A stretch of 64,000 nucleotides of DNA from Zoroaster sp. YZ-2022 (GCA_029582265.1 CM055830.1:23048163-23112162), one strand, 5' to 3'. Counted from the first letter of the stretch, positions 1 through 9,674 are shown. Made by a program: numbers and translations. Notes: generated by a model from the letters alone, not told the origin.

Positions 1-264
1 TGTTGCCTGCGTTTAAGTGTTTGTATGTATACATGCTTTAGGCTTTTTGCTCATGTACTGTCATGTGGTGTTGACAGTTGGACATGCTAGTACATTCTGG
101 AAGTCTTGGTGTGTGAAGCTATTTATACTGGTTTGGTGGATCCGCAGGCAACCAATCAGAAATGGCGTTATTTGCTAAGTGGTTTGATTGGTTCATATGT
201 TGGAACTTGCAGCCAATGAGAGCTCAATAATTGCAAGGCTTGTCTCAGTTAGGAGGGAAATTAG
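1..264. other. Unassigned flank
   Basis: No gene or repeat recognised. The reading frame of the LINE fragment is open from about 188, but recognisable LINE homology starts only near 265. Confidence 0.4.
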
Positions 265-532
265 GAGTGTTTTGGTGGACTGCGCAGATTCGATCGATAC
301 CATTGTTACGACTGTGACCGATTACATCAAATTCTGCATCGATTCAGTTGTACCATTGTCAATGAAAAAGGTTTACCCTAACAACAAACCATGGGTATCG
401 CGAGAACTTAAGTCTCTACTCGTTGAGAAGAGGAACGCTTTTGCAGCTGGTTGTACAGAAAGGGTAAATGAGATACAAAAAGGCATCAAACGTCAGATTA
501 AAGTGTCTAAAAACGACTATAACGGCGATTAG
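265..532 (+). pseudogene. LINE ORF2 linker region between endonuclease and RT (fragment)
   Basis: Translates in frame 2 to VDCADSIDTIVTTVTDYIKF, then PNNKPWVSRELKSLL and a basic KRQIKVSKNDY segment. This is the region that precedes the RT domain in L2/CR1 proteins. The frame ends at TAG 530-532 only because of a 1-nt loss near 517-522; the next codons continue in frame 1 as RRLEQNFQQNNSRAAWQAM. The upstream ATG-like start has no LINE homology, so it is not a real start. Confidence 0.75.
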
Positions 533-2136
533 AGCAGAATTTCCAACAGAACAATTCACGGGCTGCATGGCAAGCAATGCAAACAATCACTGGATACAAA
601 CAAAAGAAACAACCACTTGAATGCAACAGTGACTTTGCCAACGAACTGAACAATTTATATTGTCGATTTGACAGTCATGATTTTACCCAAGAAAATGATC
701 TCTTAAAAGACTCTCTGAAAATTAATGCTGAACATGACACTATTTTAATTAATGAGATTGAAGTAAGAAATATGTTTTCAGGCCTGAAAATTAATAAGGC
801 TTCAGGGCCGGATGGTGCAGGTAACAGAATTTTGAAAATATGTAGTCATCAACTCTCTGGTATTTTAACAAAAATATTTCAACTGACATTAGACAGAGGG
901 GTTATTCCACAGATGTGGAAAACCTCTATGATAGTTCCTGTACCAAAAAGCAGTAAGGTTTCAGTACTGAACGATTACCGCCCAGTAGCTCTGACGTCAA
1001 GTGTAATGAAATGTCTTGAAAAGCTTGTTTTGAATTTTCTTCTTAAAGATGCAGGCTCTTTTTTGGACAAGTTTCAATTTGCATACCGGAGCAATAGAGG
1101 GGTTGATGACGGGGTACTGGTTTATCTTCATAAAATGTACAGTCACCTGGACAAGCCAAAATCTTATGCTAGGTCATTGTTTATAGACTTTTCTAGTGCC
1201 TTCAACACGATACAACCTCACATTCTAATAGAAAAACTTGTGCAAATGAATGTGTCTCCGAAAATTGTACAGTGGATTCATAATTTTCTACTGAATAGGC
1301 CACAGTGGGTAAAAATTGGAGACGTTAATTCCAAGGTCAGGATAATCAACACGGGTGCCCCTCAAGGGTGTGTCATCTCACCGCTGTTATTTTCTTTTTA
1401 CACAAGTGATTGTCTCTGCTCAAGTCCAAATTGTAGTATAATCAAATATGCAGATGACACGGTTATTACAGGCTACTTAAAAGATGACGCACTCTGTTAT
1501 ATATCGGAGGTAGCAAAGTTTGTGGACTGGTGTAATCGTCATTTTTTAACTATTAATGTTAAGAAAACTAAAGAGATGATTGTAGATTTTCGTCGCAACA
1601 CTGGAGTTTATGAACCTGTTTATATAAATGACAGCGAATTAGAAAGGGTTAATGAGTACAAATACCTTGGTACTGTAATAGATGACAAACTGAACTGGAA
1701 CAAAAACACTCAGGTAGTTTTTGGCAAGGCCATGCAACGTATGTTTTTTCTTCGTAAGCTTAAACAGTTCAATGTCGATAAGACGATTTTACGTTTATTT
1801 TATCAGTCTATAATACAGAGCATTGTTACTTTTAACATAGTCAGTGTATATGGTTCACTTTCACAGAAAAATACGGACAGGTTTGAGCGCATTTGTAAAA
1901 TGGCCCAGCGCTCTGTAGGTCTCACCTTTCCAACATATGATAAAATCTTCTTGGAACGTGCAATATCTAAAGTACATTTTATTTTATCTGATCCAACTCA
2001 TCCACTTTTTGATTGTTTTGTTTTTAATAGATCCGGGCTCAGACTTTGTGTTCCTCGCACAAACCTTACTCGATACAGGCAATCCTTTGTTCCCAACTCC
2101 ATTCATTTATTTAACACCTTGGCTGTTCGTAAATAG
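523..2136 (+). CDS. LINE reverse transcriptase (ORF2 C-terminal part)
   Basis: Open frame of about 538 codons with no internal stop. RT motifs in order: KASGPDGAGNRILK near 800-840, NDYRPVALTSSVMKCLEKL near 970-1030, motif A FIDFSSAFNTI near 1180, motif B GAPQGCVISPLLF near 1352, catalytic motif C KYADDTVITGY near 1445, then WCNRHFLTINVKKTKEM and YKYLGTVIDDKLNW (thumb side). It ends with NSIHLFNTLAVRK, the usual end of this protein class. The enzyme copies LINE RNA into DNA at a nicked target. The ATG at 577 is not the true start; the frame enters from the fragment upstream through a 1-nt break. No endonuclease is present, so autonomous activity is unlikely. Confidence 0.92.
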   Translation, partial: RRLEQNFQQNNSRAAWQAMQTITGYKQKKQPLECNSDFANELNNLYCRFDSHDFTQENDLLKDSLKINAEHDTILINEIEVRNMFSGLKINKASGPDGAGNRILKICSHQLSGILTKIFQLTLDRGVIPQMWKTSMIVPVPKSSKVSVLNDYRPVALTSSVMKCLEKLVLNFLLKDAGSFLDKFQFAYRSNRGVDDGVLVYLHKMYSHLDKPKSYARSLFIDFSSAFNTIQPHILIEKLVQMNVSPKIVQWIHNFLLNRPQWVKIGDVNSKVRIINTGAPQGCVISPLLFSFYTSDCLCSSPNCSIIKYADDTVITGYLKDDALCYISEVAKFVDWCNRHFLTINVKKTKEMIVDFRRNTGVYEPVYINDSELERVNEYKYLGTVIDDKLNWNKNTQVVFGKAMQRMFFLRKLKQFNVDKTILRLFYQSIIQSIVTFNIVSVYGSLSQKNTDRFERICKMAQRSVGLTFPTYDKIFLERAISKVHFILSDPTHPLFDCFVFNRSGLRLCVPRTNLTRYRQSFVPNSIHLFNTLAVRK

Positions 2137-2379
2137 GGGTATTTATTCATTTGTATGTTTGCTGCAGGTTATCTCGTTCATTTTAAGACTGTATAAAAAA
2201 AATTATCCGTATTTAAATAATTTTTTAATAATATTTGTTTATTTGAGTGTATAATTCGTCTTCTTAATTTGTGTAATTTTTGTGTATAAAATTATTGTTT
2301 TTAACTAAATGTAGTTTAAAATTTTTAAATGCGCCAATGGAAACTAAATTTCTGTATTTTTATGATGCGGACAATAAAA

Positions 2380-2402
2380 TTTCTATTCTATTCTATTCTA
2401 TA
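2380..2402 (+). repeat. LINE 3' tail, tandem TTCTA
   Basis: Tandem TTCTA units directly after AATAAAATT. They mark the 3' end of the LINE and hence the insertion boundary. Confidence 0.8.
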
Positions 2403-2409
2403 ATTTTTT

Positions 2410-3150
2410 GTTCCCATATCTTGTTTTTCCGAAGGATACGCTGGTTTGTGCTACTGAGCTTGGAGGCTATGCCCCTAACTGTAACTTCCTCTATTTCTTT
2501 TAGCTTCGTGGTCGGCGTTCGCTTCGTGTCTGTTACTGAGCGATGTGTTCATCTTCCTAATGGCCTGTTTGATTGCTGGGGCTACCGTCTCCGTGTGTTT
2601 TCTTCGCTGGACGCCACCAAAGTACCATCTATGGAATTTTCGCTAGACTGACATGATTTTCCAGCCTTTCTGATTTTTCATTTGAAGCTATCGGCTTTGG
2701 TGCTTTGACACATTAACGTTAAATAGGCCTATCTTCTCGGTGTTCGCTTTGACTGGAGGCAACGGATTCTTTTTCTTCAAGGACTGTTTGAGGCTATCGT
2801 CTTCGTGCTTTTCTTTGCTGTGTTTGCTTGGAGCCTACGGAATTGCAGCAATCCAGTGACTGTTTTTTTTAAGACACTTTCGGCGTTTATGCCTTATAAT
2901 TCTTCGCTTTCATGTTCGCTTGGAGGATACTAAATGACCAGGAGGACAGATTTTTCTTCACGGACTCTTTGATGGCTGAAGCTACCGTCGCCGTGCTTTT
3001 TCTTCGCTGCCGTGTTCGCTTGGAGGCTACGGAATTTTTTTTCAGACTTTCCAGGAGTTCACGCTTGGGGGCAAACGTTGCGCCTACGGAATGACTTTTT
3101 CTTCGCCTGGAGTTCACAGAATTGTTCTTCTTCAGTGACCTTTTTCATTT
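2410..3150 (+). repeat. Degenerate direct repeats upstream of the DIRS-like ORF
   Basis: The phrase TTCGCTTGGAGGCTACGGAA or a variant recurs near 2455, 2742, 2820, 2914, 3014 and 3061. It alternates with a second phrase, GGCT(A/G)CCGTCNCCGTG plus TTTTCTTCGCTG, near 2560, 2785 and 2965. Spacing is about 90-200 bp and the copies are diverged. Short ORFs here lie within the repeats and look non-coding. It may be the leader of the element that follows. Confidence 0.5.
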
Positions 3151-3200
3151 CACACTTTAGTCTTAACTATTTTTATTCAATAACTTTCGTTTCGTACGGA

Positions 3201-3333
3201 ATGCCGCGGTCGAAGCGGGCAGTCCGTGCGCCGGTATGTTTTGCTGAGGGCATGGAGTCGCCGCCGCCCAAGAGGACTCGGACAAGAGTCTCCGGCAACC
3301 TTGCTCCCGTACCTGCTATAGGCCTAAATGTAG
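3201..3333 (+). CDS. Possible first exon of the DIRS-like ORF1
   Basis: ATG at 3201 opens MPRSKRAVRAPVCFAEG and a basic PPPKRTRTRV stretch that could be a nuclear targeting signal. It runs into a good splice donor, TAG|GTAAGC, at 3334 (phase 1). A phase-1 acceptor at 4137/4138 would continue the frame. No transcript evidence; the exon model is inference. Confidence 0.35.
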
Positions 3334-4137
3334 GTAAGCATATGTGACCAAAATAAATTCAAGTTGATTACCAGTGTAACTTATATCATTGAACGTATCT
3401 TGAAGTGAACTTTAAAATGAAACAACGATCTTTTTTCCAGGACAAATATGAAGGAGGTTATGCAAATTTGAAAGTCGAAAATTTGTTAATAATTTTACCA
3501 CACGTTTTAATGAAAGAAGTGTGACCGCTTTTGTTATTTTTCACAGATAAAATACTTCCTCAATTGTGAAATTATTTGCAAGACATTGATACCAGCAGAG
3601 GGCCTATAAAAAGCACAATAAAATGAAGTATTGATTAATCAAATAATTAAATCATTCATCAATATTAATTAGACGAGTAGGCCTAATTAGCAATTTCAAT
3701 GGCCCGTTTGCCAGACAAAATCCTCATATCTTCCGTAATAGTTGGAAACAACTCTCAGCCAATCAGTTAGATTTACTTCAAACTTCGCACAGATATGGAT
3801 AAATATATGATTTAACAGTAAGTTATATTTTTATTAAAAATAATAATTACCATTGCGTCGAATTTTGAATGCATTTATGACCCTAAATTTGTCGACAAAA
3901 TATTTTCTCTTTTCGGGTGGCCATTGAAAAAAAATCGACGACGAGGCTTTTGTTTGGTCTACGTCATCGCAAAGAAATGGTTTCGATTGGGCCAAAATTA
4001 GACAAGCTACAACAAATACAAGTCACCCCTTCACTCATGCTGTTACGCGGTGCTGACACATGTATTGGGGCACTTCCTGACAGCGCGATACGTGCATGAT
4101 TCTCACGTACATGTGTACCTACTAAATGCTGAGGAAG
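3334..4137 (+). other. Putative intron or non-coding spacer
   Basis: AT-rich, with no gene recognised. It lies between a GTAAGC donor and an AG acceptor that keep phase 1. Short ORFs on both strands at 3917-4155 have no recognisable features. Confidence 0.3.
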
Positions 4138-4230
4138 CATCGGTGCCAGTGGCAAGTGGCAGTGGAGATGGCAACTCGGCCCCAGTCAAGTCAGTGCAAG
4201 GAAGTGCTAACCATGCTAACGGTCAGGGTG
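4138..4230 (+). CDS. Possible second exon of the DIRS-like ORF1
   Basis: Encodes ASVPVASGSGDGNSAPVKS and then a Gly/Asn/Gln-rich stretch, low in complexity as gag N-termini often are. It ends at a GTGAGT donor (4231). The next in-phase AG is at 4276, which would leave an intron of only 46 nt, so a simple frameshift is an equally good explanation. Confidence 0.3.
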
Positions 4231-4276
4231 GTGAGTTTCCTTAGGCGTAGTGCCTCTTCAGATAATGTTTGTGTAG

Positions 4277-4802
4277 GGGGTTTAATCCAGGGAAGTTTTA
4301 ACGACAAGCTGTATAATCAGCCCGTGGGGTTGAGTGGGAGCTTGCCTTGCCAAGCTGCTTTGCCAACTGCTGTCCCTAGTTTTAAGAAGGGTAGTTCATT
4401 GGGCTTTGCAGTACCCTCTGCTACGAAGCAGAAAATTTGGGATGGGGAATTTGTTGACTTTGCCCAATTGTTACATTGTAATTCTGTGCAGCTTTTGTCA
4501 CGTAAGCAACAACAATCGGAGTTGGTTTTTGCGATTAATGATGGGGGTAGTATGGTGATTAGGCCGGCAGTGCAGCCCAAAGGAAAGGTCGATACTTTAG
4601 ATAAGTGGGTTTCAGCATTCCATGTGTTTATGGCCATTTTTATTGGGAAACACTCGTCTCGGGCGGCAGGGCTACTTAAATATGCTGAGTCAACCCGCTT
4701 GGCTGCTGCTCAGTTTCCCGGGCCGAATTGGCGGGCGTACGATGAGCAATTTAGGCTGCGCCGCGCAGCCGATCCTAGCAGTAGTTGGGGCGTAATCTGG
4801 CA
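4277..4802 (+). CDS. DIRS-like gag/ORF1 core (truncated)
   Basis: Open frame carrying the conserved core: VPSATKQKIWDGEFVDFAQL, a basic SRKQQQ segment, DKWVSAFHVFMAIFIGKHS, AGLLKYAESTRLAAAQFPG and WRAYDEQFRLRRAA. The reading frame stays open to 5043, but from 4803 the DNA is the antisense of a Gypsy protease-RT linker, so those residues are not part of this protein. Presumably a nucleic-acid-binding structural protein of the element; the copy is dead. Confidence 0.6.
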
Positions 4803-4871
4803 TTGTCCCCCGAAGCTGACAAATAACAGCAGTGACAGAGTGTGGAGGGATAACTCTCCTCTTTGCTACAG
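4803..4871 (-). pseudogene. Gypsy protease-RT linker remnant
   Basis: Encodes AKRRVIPPHSVTAVICQLRG up to about MPDY, matching the IPP(H/N)S linker that follows protease in Gypsy pol. Homology ends abruptly at about 4802, where the + strand DIRS-like coding sequence begins. Confidence 0.65.
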
Positions 4872-5554
4872 TCACTCGGGAGACCCTAGTCTCCCTGGGT
4901 TTGTTCCCATATTGGATAGATATTGTTCCTCTCCCAGCGTCATAAGATTTGCCCCCATATCCATTTTCATGGTTCGACTCCGGAAGAAATCAACCCCTAG
5001 CAACATATCATCCTCAATTGGGGCGACGTGTATTATTTCGTGATATGACGTAGAGCAAATCCTGAACGATACTGGACCTATCTTGTACCCATTCATTGTT
5101 GAGTCTCTACCAGCCATGTGAAATTTCATGTTAGAGAGTATTTTTGGTTTCGGACATAATTTGTTGAAAATCCGGTCTGACAGTCTAGTAGATTCTGCCG
5201 CGGTGTCTATTACTGCCTCGATATGCTGGTCCTCTAATTGTACTGGTACATGATAAACTGCGCTTGACTGGATATGGTTGACAGTGATGATGTCTTCTGT
5301 TGTCTCTGAAGGTGTCTTTGCAAGTTCTAAATTGGCAGGGCAGTCTTTCTTTGCAATCCCGATGGTCACAGTTTCACTTTCTACTTTGGCAATACTCTGA
5401 TGCGGATATTCTGGCTCCGTTGTGACCTGATGCGGAAACTCTGTATCTTGATGTGAATGGCTAACAACCTGGTGCGGTTGGGTATCTGCCTTGGACACAG
5501 ACATGTGGCATAGAGGGGGGCTCCACAGATGCGGTGAGCTCTCCTGGCCGTAAC
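4872..5554 (-). CDS. Gypsy aspartic protease (pol N-terminus)
   Basis: In the -1 frame relative to gag; the first residues GYGQESSPHLWS overlap the gag end. After a polar His/Gln-rich linker comes VPVQLEDQHIEAVIDTAAES, where DTA is the catalytic Asp motif in place of the more common DTG/DSG. LLGVDFFRSR follows as the protease C-terminal signature (ILGxDFL in relatives). It releases Gag and Pol proteins by cleavage. The frame stops at 4872, but the adjacent frame continues RVTVAKRRVIPPHSVTAVI, the typical linker before RT, so there is a further frameshift. Confidence 0.82.
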
Positions 5555-5866
5555 CTACTGGGGCGAAAACCCGGCCTCCATCTTCGTCCCCTGAGCTTTT
5601 GGCTGCTCATCTTCGAAACGGAGAACCTTGGTTTCTTTCCCCTTCATGTCCTTTGCTGGGCAATCCCGTGCGAAGTGCCTTTCGTCGCCACAGAGATAGC
5701 AGGCGCGTCGACTTGGGGATGTGCTCCTCTGTCGTCCTAGCTCCCGGAACATTCCCTTGATCTCCATACTTAGATCAGAGATGGACACCGCGACCTGCTT
5801 GCTCAAGGCTGATGTTGCCACTGTCATTTGGGATATCTGGTTAGCCAACTCTGCCATTTCTACATC
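5555..5866 (-). CDS. Gag nucleocapsid part with CCHC zinc knuckle
   Basis: In frame with the capsid ORF after one TAG. A likely coiled segment (ELANQISQMTVATSALSKQV) precedes CYLCGDERHFARDC, an exact C-x2-C-x4-H-x4-C zinc knuckle for RNA packaging. It stops at TAG near 5555. The protease frame runs through the same region shifted by -1, the usual relation of gag and pol in Gypsy elements. No clear slippery heptamer is visible. Confidence 0.85.
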   Translation of the reverse strand, partial: DVEMAELANQISQMTVATSALSKQVAVSISDLSMEIKGMFRELGRQRSTSPSRRACYLCGDERHFARDCPAKDMKGKETKVLRFEDEQPKAQGTKMEAGFSPQ

Positions 5867-7010
5867 CTATGTAGGCGCTGGTGTTTTGTTGTCGCGCCAC
5901 GTCGCTGGGGCAACTTCATTCTTGAGAATGGGCTGGAGAGTCGACGGCTTCCTTCTCACATCCATTCTTCTGATCCTTACATCTTCGTCCTCTTCTTCCC
6001 CGGAACCAGGGTCATTTTCACAATACTCGTAAGATGCGCATTTATACGCCATAACAAGGGGTGCAGGCTTAGATCGTTTTTGCGGAGGGTGTCTGGAACC
6101 TGCTGACTTGCTGATGCAGCGGAACCACTCCATCTTGTCCATTGCCTCATCAAAAGTCTTAGGTTGCTGTATGCAGGCATGCTGACCAGCTTCACGGTCC
6201 AGGCTTCCCATGCAAAATTTAATGATAGCATGCTTCCTGATCCAAGCCTCGGGCAGATCTTTGTAGGCTTTGGCTGCCAAAGAGAGAATCCTATCGGCCC
6301 AGTCTCTTAGAGTCTCGCTTTCTTCCTGGCACTCAAATTGGAAACGGGCCTGGAGGGTCTCGGGAAGTTCTTCTCTCTTAAACCTCTTGTTGAATTCTGA
6401 GATCAGGTGGCTGTAAGACAAATCTTCATTCATCTTACTAAGAAGGACGTAGAAGTCTGCAGCTTTCCCTGTTAGTCCCCAAATCAACATATCTTTCTTC
6501 TGACCTTCCGTCCAACCCACAGACGTTGCATAGGTTTCAAACTTCTGCTTATAAAGTGCCCAATCAAGTTTGCCATCAAACTCCAGCGTCTTGGGGAGCA
6601 CTCGTGGTTTCCGGTCATCTAGCGATACACCCCGAGCCTGTGGTGCATGGGTAGCCGACTGTGGGGTCACCACTGGGCGTATCCTAGACTGGAGTGGCGG
6701 TACAAGTTCTGGTGATGGATATGGAGTTTGACCATACAATTGGTGTGATGGGTCAGGGCGGTATGCCACCGACTGCGGTGGTAAGTACGGGTAAGTACCA
6801 ACATCCGGGTTTTGGGTTGGAATGGGTGGGTATGCATACATGTACATGGGCGGTGTTGTGTATTTGTCTGTGTAGGAAGACCATGGGGGCACGACTTGAG
6901 GTACCGGCCTCCCAGGTTTGTGTGATGGGTAACCATGAGGTCTGCCTCGTACTTGGGCAGAGTCAATGTGTTGCGACATATTCTGCACAAATGCTTCTGC
7001 AGAACCTGGA
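5867..7010 (-). CDS. Gypsy Gag (matrix/capsid region)
   Basis: An N-terminal Pro/Tyr-rich stretch of about 130 residues is followed by the retrotransposon gag fold: LPKTLEFDGKLDWALYKQKF, WTEGQKKDMLIWGLTGKAAD, LISEFNKRFKREELPETLQ, ESETLRDWADRILSLAAKAY. These form the usual capsid helices. A basic/acidic tail follows (EEEDEDVRIRRMDVRRKPS). It ends at TAG 5867-5869, but the same frame continues straight into the zinc-knuckle ORF, so the stop is probably a mutation rather than a designed end. Confidence 0.88.
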
Positions 7011-7014
7011 GGGG

Positions 7015-7323
7015 TTCTGTAGGCTTTTGCCTACCGGACGACCCGATGCGGTTGTCCTGTTGTGTGGGTGCAACCGGCTGCCTAGTCGGGCCTTGATCTG
7101 GCTGCATGCTTGCCTGTTGACAGTAGGGGTCTGTGGTAAAGTCAATTGATTTAAATAGCTTCTCTGAGAGTCTTAATCTGTGTATGTATTCAATATTAGC
7201 TGGTGTAATTGGAAAATTCTCCTCCCTGTATTGGACAATATTTCTCGCAATTCTAGACCCTACCCCGGGATGTTGCTGTAGCTCCACCTCCCCTGCGAAA
7301 TTTATAGGAACTAATGTGCACAT
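7015..7323 (-). pseudogene. Gag N-terminal region with helix-hairpin-helix-like motif
   Basis: Encodes PINFAGEVELQQHPGVGSRI followed by ARNIVQYREENFPITPANIE. The pattern INxA...ELQxxPGVGxxxAxxIVxYREE is that of the ComEA-type HhH DNA-binding fold. It is followed by a Gln/Pro-rich linker. A 1-nt loss in a run of four C (plus strand 7011-7014) throws the frame off; the next frame continues PPGSAEAFVQNMSQH into gag. The HhH call is motif recognition only. The start at 7323 is the first ATG; upstream sequence TTTCGCAG|GGG could also be a splice acceptor. Confidence 0.55.
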
Positions 7324-8078
7324 GAGGAACAGAGAAATCTACCCTAAAAACATTTATGGCACAATCCTCGGCATTGCGACAAATTGCATGTACATAGCTC
7401 CGGAATGCCCAAGTCATCAACAAAAATTATCAGAAAACAAATTTACAACAGATGCGTTGTTTCTACCAAGAAATAAAACAAATATGTTTTACCAACCCAT
7501 GTAAAACTGATGCAGAAAAGCAGTATCCTTTGCTAAATTTGATTCTTTCTATTTATTTATTTATTTCCTTTTTTTAACAAAAGCAATACAAATATTGGAA
7601 AACCAAAACTTGAAATCACAATGAAAATTAATAGAACAATATTATTCAGTAGCGTAACACTGCTGGCTAATAGGCCTACTCATTGCGGTATTGAGTCTCC
7701 AAAAACAAACAGATGCGTTTTAATTTGAATGATCAACAGTGCCGTAGACTGCAGGGAACACACACACGTCTCTCCACAGCCCAACAGCACAGCCCACAAA
7801 TCAGCCCTGTCTATTTGTAATCAGATGCGAAATTACAACAGACTATGTAATTTAGAACAAATAAAGTACATGAAAGTGAGATTCAAAACTGTACGTGGAA
7901 AGCCGTACCACTGTGGTGTTTTTAGCTGACTGAATGCTGTTTTGACCCAAGGTCTTAAAAATTTAACAGAACGAATAACCAAAGCGAGGGCAAACCAGTC
8001 ACATGCAAGCCTAAATCATGTGTAAATACATAGACTGGAAACAATTCATGGACATAGCTGAACACTTGCCCTCTCACT
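7324..8078 (-). other. Gypsy leader, non-coding
   Basis: Between the priming site and the first gag-side ORF. No coding or RNA feature recognised apart from the adjoining TA repeat. Confidence 0.5.
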
Positions 8079-8228
<150 letters not shown>

Positions 8229-8311
8229 CAAAACTATCTCGAGACGGCTCACTAACAAGCTTTTATATGTGCAACAAGTTTAAAAGGCAAAGGCTACTTG
8301 CTGTGCCGCTC

Positions 8312-8331
8312 CGAACTATCCTCGTCGCCAA
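8312..8331 (-). other. Candidate tRNA primer binding site
   Basis: Directly inside the LTR the minus strand reads T then TGGCGACGAGGATAG. TGG next to the LTR end is the usual start of a PBS, because it pairs with the CCA end of a tRNA. The tRNA species was not determined. Confidence 0.6.
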
Positions 8332-8567
8332 TGTAGTGCTTTACGGTGTTACTCCACAAGTAAGCGTCAAGCGTGAGCTGAGACGGTGCCTGCCCTGGCC
8401 GAAATGTCACGGGTCCGGATTCCTCGTCAGACAAGCCCGCAAGATTACTTGATTAATCCCTGGCTTGGGGTCCGATCCGGCAAACTTGAGTCTCGAAAGT
8501 ACAAGACGAATTGTGTAGAAACACGGAAACACTCGTTTTTAAGAGTTCTGGTAACAACCATGTGATG

Positions 8568-8573
8568 TTTATT
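8568..8573 (-). promoter_or_regulatory. LTR polyadenylation signal
   Basis: AATAAA on the minus strand, within the LTR and about 235 bp before its 3' end. Confidence 0.5.
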
Positions 8574-8611
8574 CATACGTACGACAAGATCTGATCTAAG
8601 ATGGCAGCACC

Positions 8612-8648
8612 CACGTGAAACTAATACATTGATCACTGGTCACGTGAC
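8612..8648 (-). promoter_or_regulatory. Pair of E-box (CACGTG) sites in the LTR
   Basis: CACGTG at 8612-8617 and at 8641-8646, the second inside the 10-bp palindrome GTCACGTGAC (8639-8648). They lie in the 5' third of the LTR, upstream of the AATAAA signal, where LTR promoters normally sit. Known binders of this core are bHLH-zip factors; use here is inference. Confidence 0.35.
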
Positions 8649-8701
8649 TACTTATTTCTAATACATCGATTAATACAGGTGACGTACCAACTGGCACTAC
8701 A

Positions 8702-8984
8702 GTCACCAATAGTTATTCTCGGATTTTCAATGTCTGCGTCGTATATGCAATGTACATTCTGTGCAATTATCCATTAAACAAAGGAATAGTACATGTAAAG
8801 AGTTATGCCGACATCATCTCAATAAGTTCATATTGAACCCAGCACGTATAACTGAGGCAAGTTGTATGTTTGTGCTTCCTATGAGTATGCTTAGTGTCCA
8901 AAAAAGGTTGCTCACAAATGAACTGTAAGTTATAGTTACTGTCAGATTGTTTAGTTATATGAATGCTGATACTGTGTAATCGAT
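8702..8984. other. Unassigned spacer between LTR and EGF array
   Basis: No exon, stop-containing 3' exon or polyadenylation site for the EGF gene was recognised here. Confidence 0.4.
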
Positions 8985-9153
8985 TCACTGAATGTGACAA
9001 GCTAACGTTTGTACATTTTATTGTCAAAATGGGATTGGAGCAACTAACACTAGCATTACATGAGTGCCTTTGTTTTCCAAACCAGGAAACCAAATCTGAT
9101 TACATTTTTAATCACCATTTTCAAAAGCCCCCATTAATATTTTATGAATTTAC

Positions 9154-9279
9154 CTGTACAATTGGTACCATCTCCTTCATATCCTGTCTTGCATGCACAG
9201 GTAAAACTACCGTCAGTGTTAGTGCAGATTCCATTGATGGCATCGCAGTTGTCACTGCCATTGGAGCATTCATCAATAT
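9154..9279 (-). CDS. cbEGF exon, unit 1 (last in transcription order)
   Basis: CSNGSDNC and GDGTNC variants, acceptor a. It has a normal donor, so more exons are expected below 9154, but none is recognised before the LTR. Confidence 0.9.
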
Positions 9280-9548
9280 CTTTAAAAGAAATAACAATTT
9301 TTCCAAATAATTAAACGAGCATTAACAGACATTCAAAAATGTCTCTTTCAAATTCAATGAATGTGACAAGCTAAAGTTTGAACATTTTATTGTCAAAATG
9401 GGATTGGGGCAACTAACACTAGCATTACATGAGTGCCTTTGTTTTCCAAACCAGGAAACCAAATCTGATCACATTTCACAGTAAACCAAATCTGATTACA
9501 TTTTTAATCACCATTTTCAAAACCCCCATTGATATTTTATGAATTTAC

Positions 9549-9674
9549 CTGTACAATTGCTACCATCTCCTTCATATCCTGTCTTGCATGCACAGGTAAA
9601 ACTACCGTCAGTGTTAGTGCAGATTCCATTGATGGCATCGCAGTTGTCATTGCCATTGGAGCATTCATCAATAT
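9549..9674 (-). CDS. cbEGF exon, unit 2
   Basis: CSNGNDNC and GDGSNC, acceptor a. Same protein as unit 7. Confidence 0.9.

Larger units (their letters stand above)
265..2405 (+). mobile_element. 5'-truncated L2-type non-LTR retrotransposon (LINE)
   Basis: The sequence shows a reverse-transcriptase ORF, a short linker region before it, and a 3' end made of AATAAAATT followed by tandem TTCTA units, as in L2/CR1 elements that end in short 3' repeats. The endonuclease domain is absent, so the copy is truncated at its 5' side near 265. One base is missing near 517-522, splitting the coding region into two frames; the rest of the RT frame is open, so the copy looks fairly young. The L2 assignment rests on protein wording such as NNKPWVSRELKSLL and KKTKEMIVDFRR and is inference. 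Confidence 0.85.
3201..4802 (+). mobile_element. DIRS-like (tyrosine-recombinase) retrotransposon fragment, gag-like ORF1
   Basis: The diagnostic part is 4380-4800, which encodes ATKQKIWDGEFVDFAQLL, then DKWVSAFHVFMAIFIGKHS, then WRAYDEQFRLRRAA. This order (IW.GE.VD, W..AF..F.A, LLKY, WR.YDE.FR) matches the ORF1/gag-like proteins of DIRS-type elements. RT, RNase H and recombinase domains are absent: homology stops at about 4802, where Gypsy sequence on the other strand begins. Family assignment is from recall of such proteins and should be searched. Confidence 0.6.
8332..8701 (-). repeat. LTR (5' LTR of the Gypsy element)
   Basis: On the minus strand the segment begins TGTAGTGC and ends GCACTACA, a perfect 8-bp inverted repeat with the canonical TG...CA ends. 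It is 370 bp long and contains an AATAAA signal and two CACGTG boxes. The candidate priming site follows directly. No partner LTR is in the window, so neither age nor target duplication can be read. Confidence 0.85.

Noticed and set aside
2887..3117. Basic 76-residue minus ORF and overlapping plus ORFs
   Set aside because: They lie in degenerate direct repeats; no motif and no consistent frame between repeat copies.
4872..5043. C-terminal extension of the DIRS-like ORF beyond 4802
   Set aside because: The DNA there is the antisense of the Gypsy protease region, so the extension is chance read-through.
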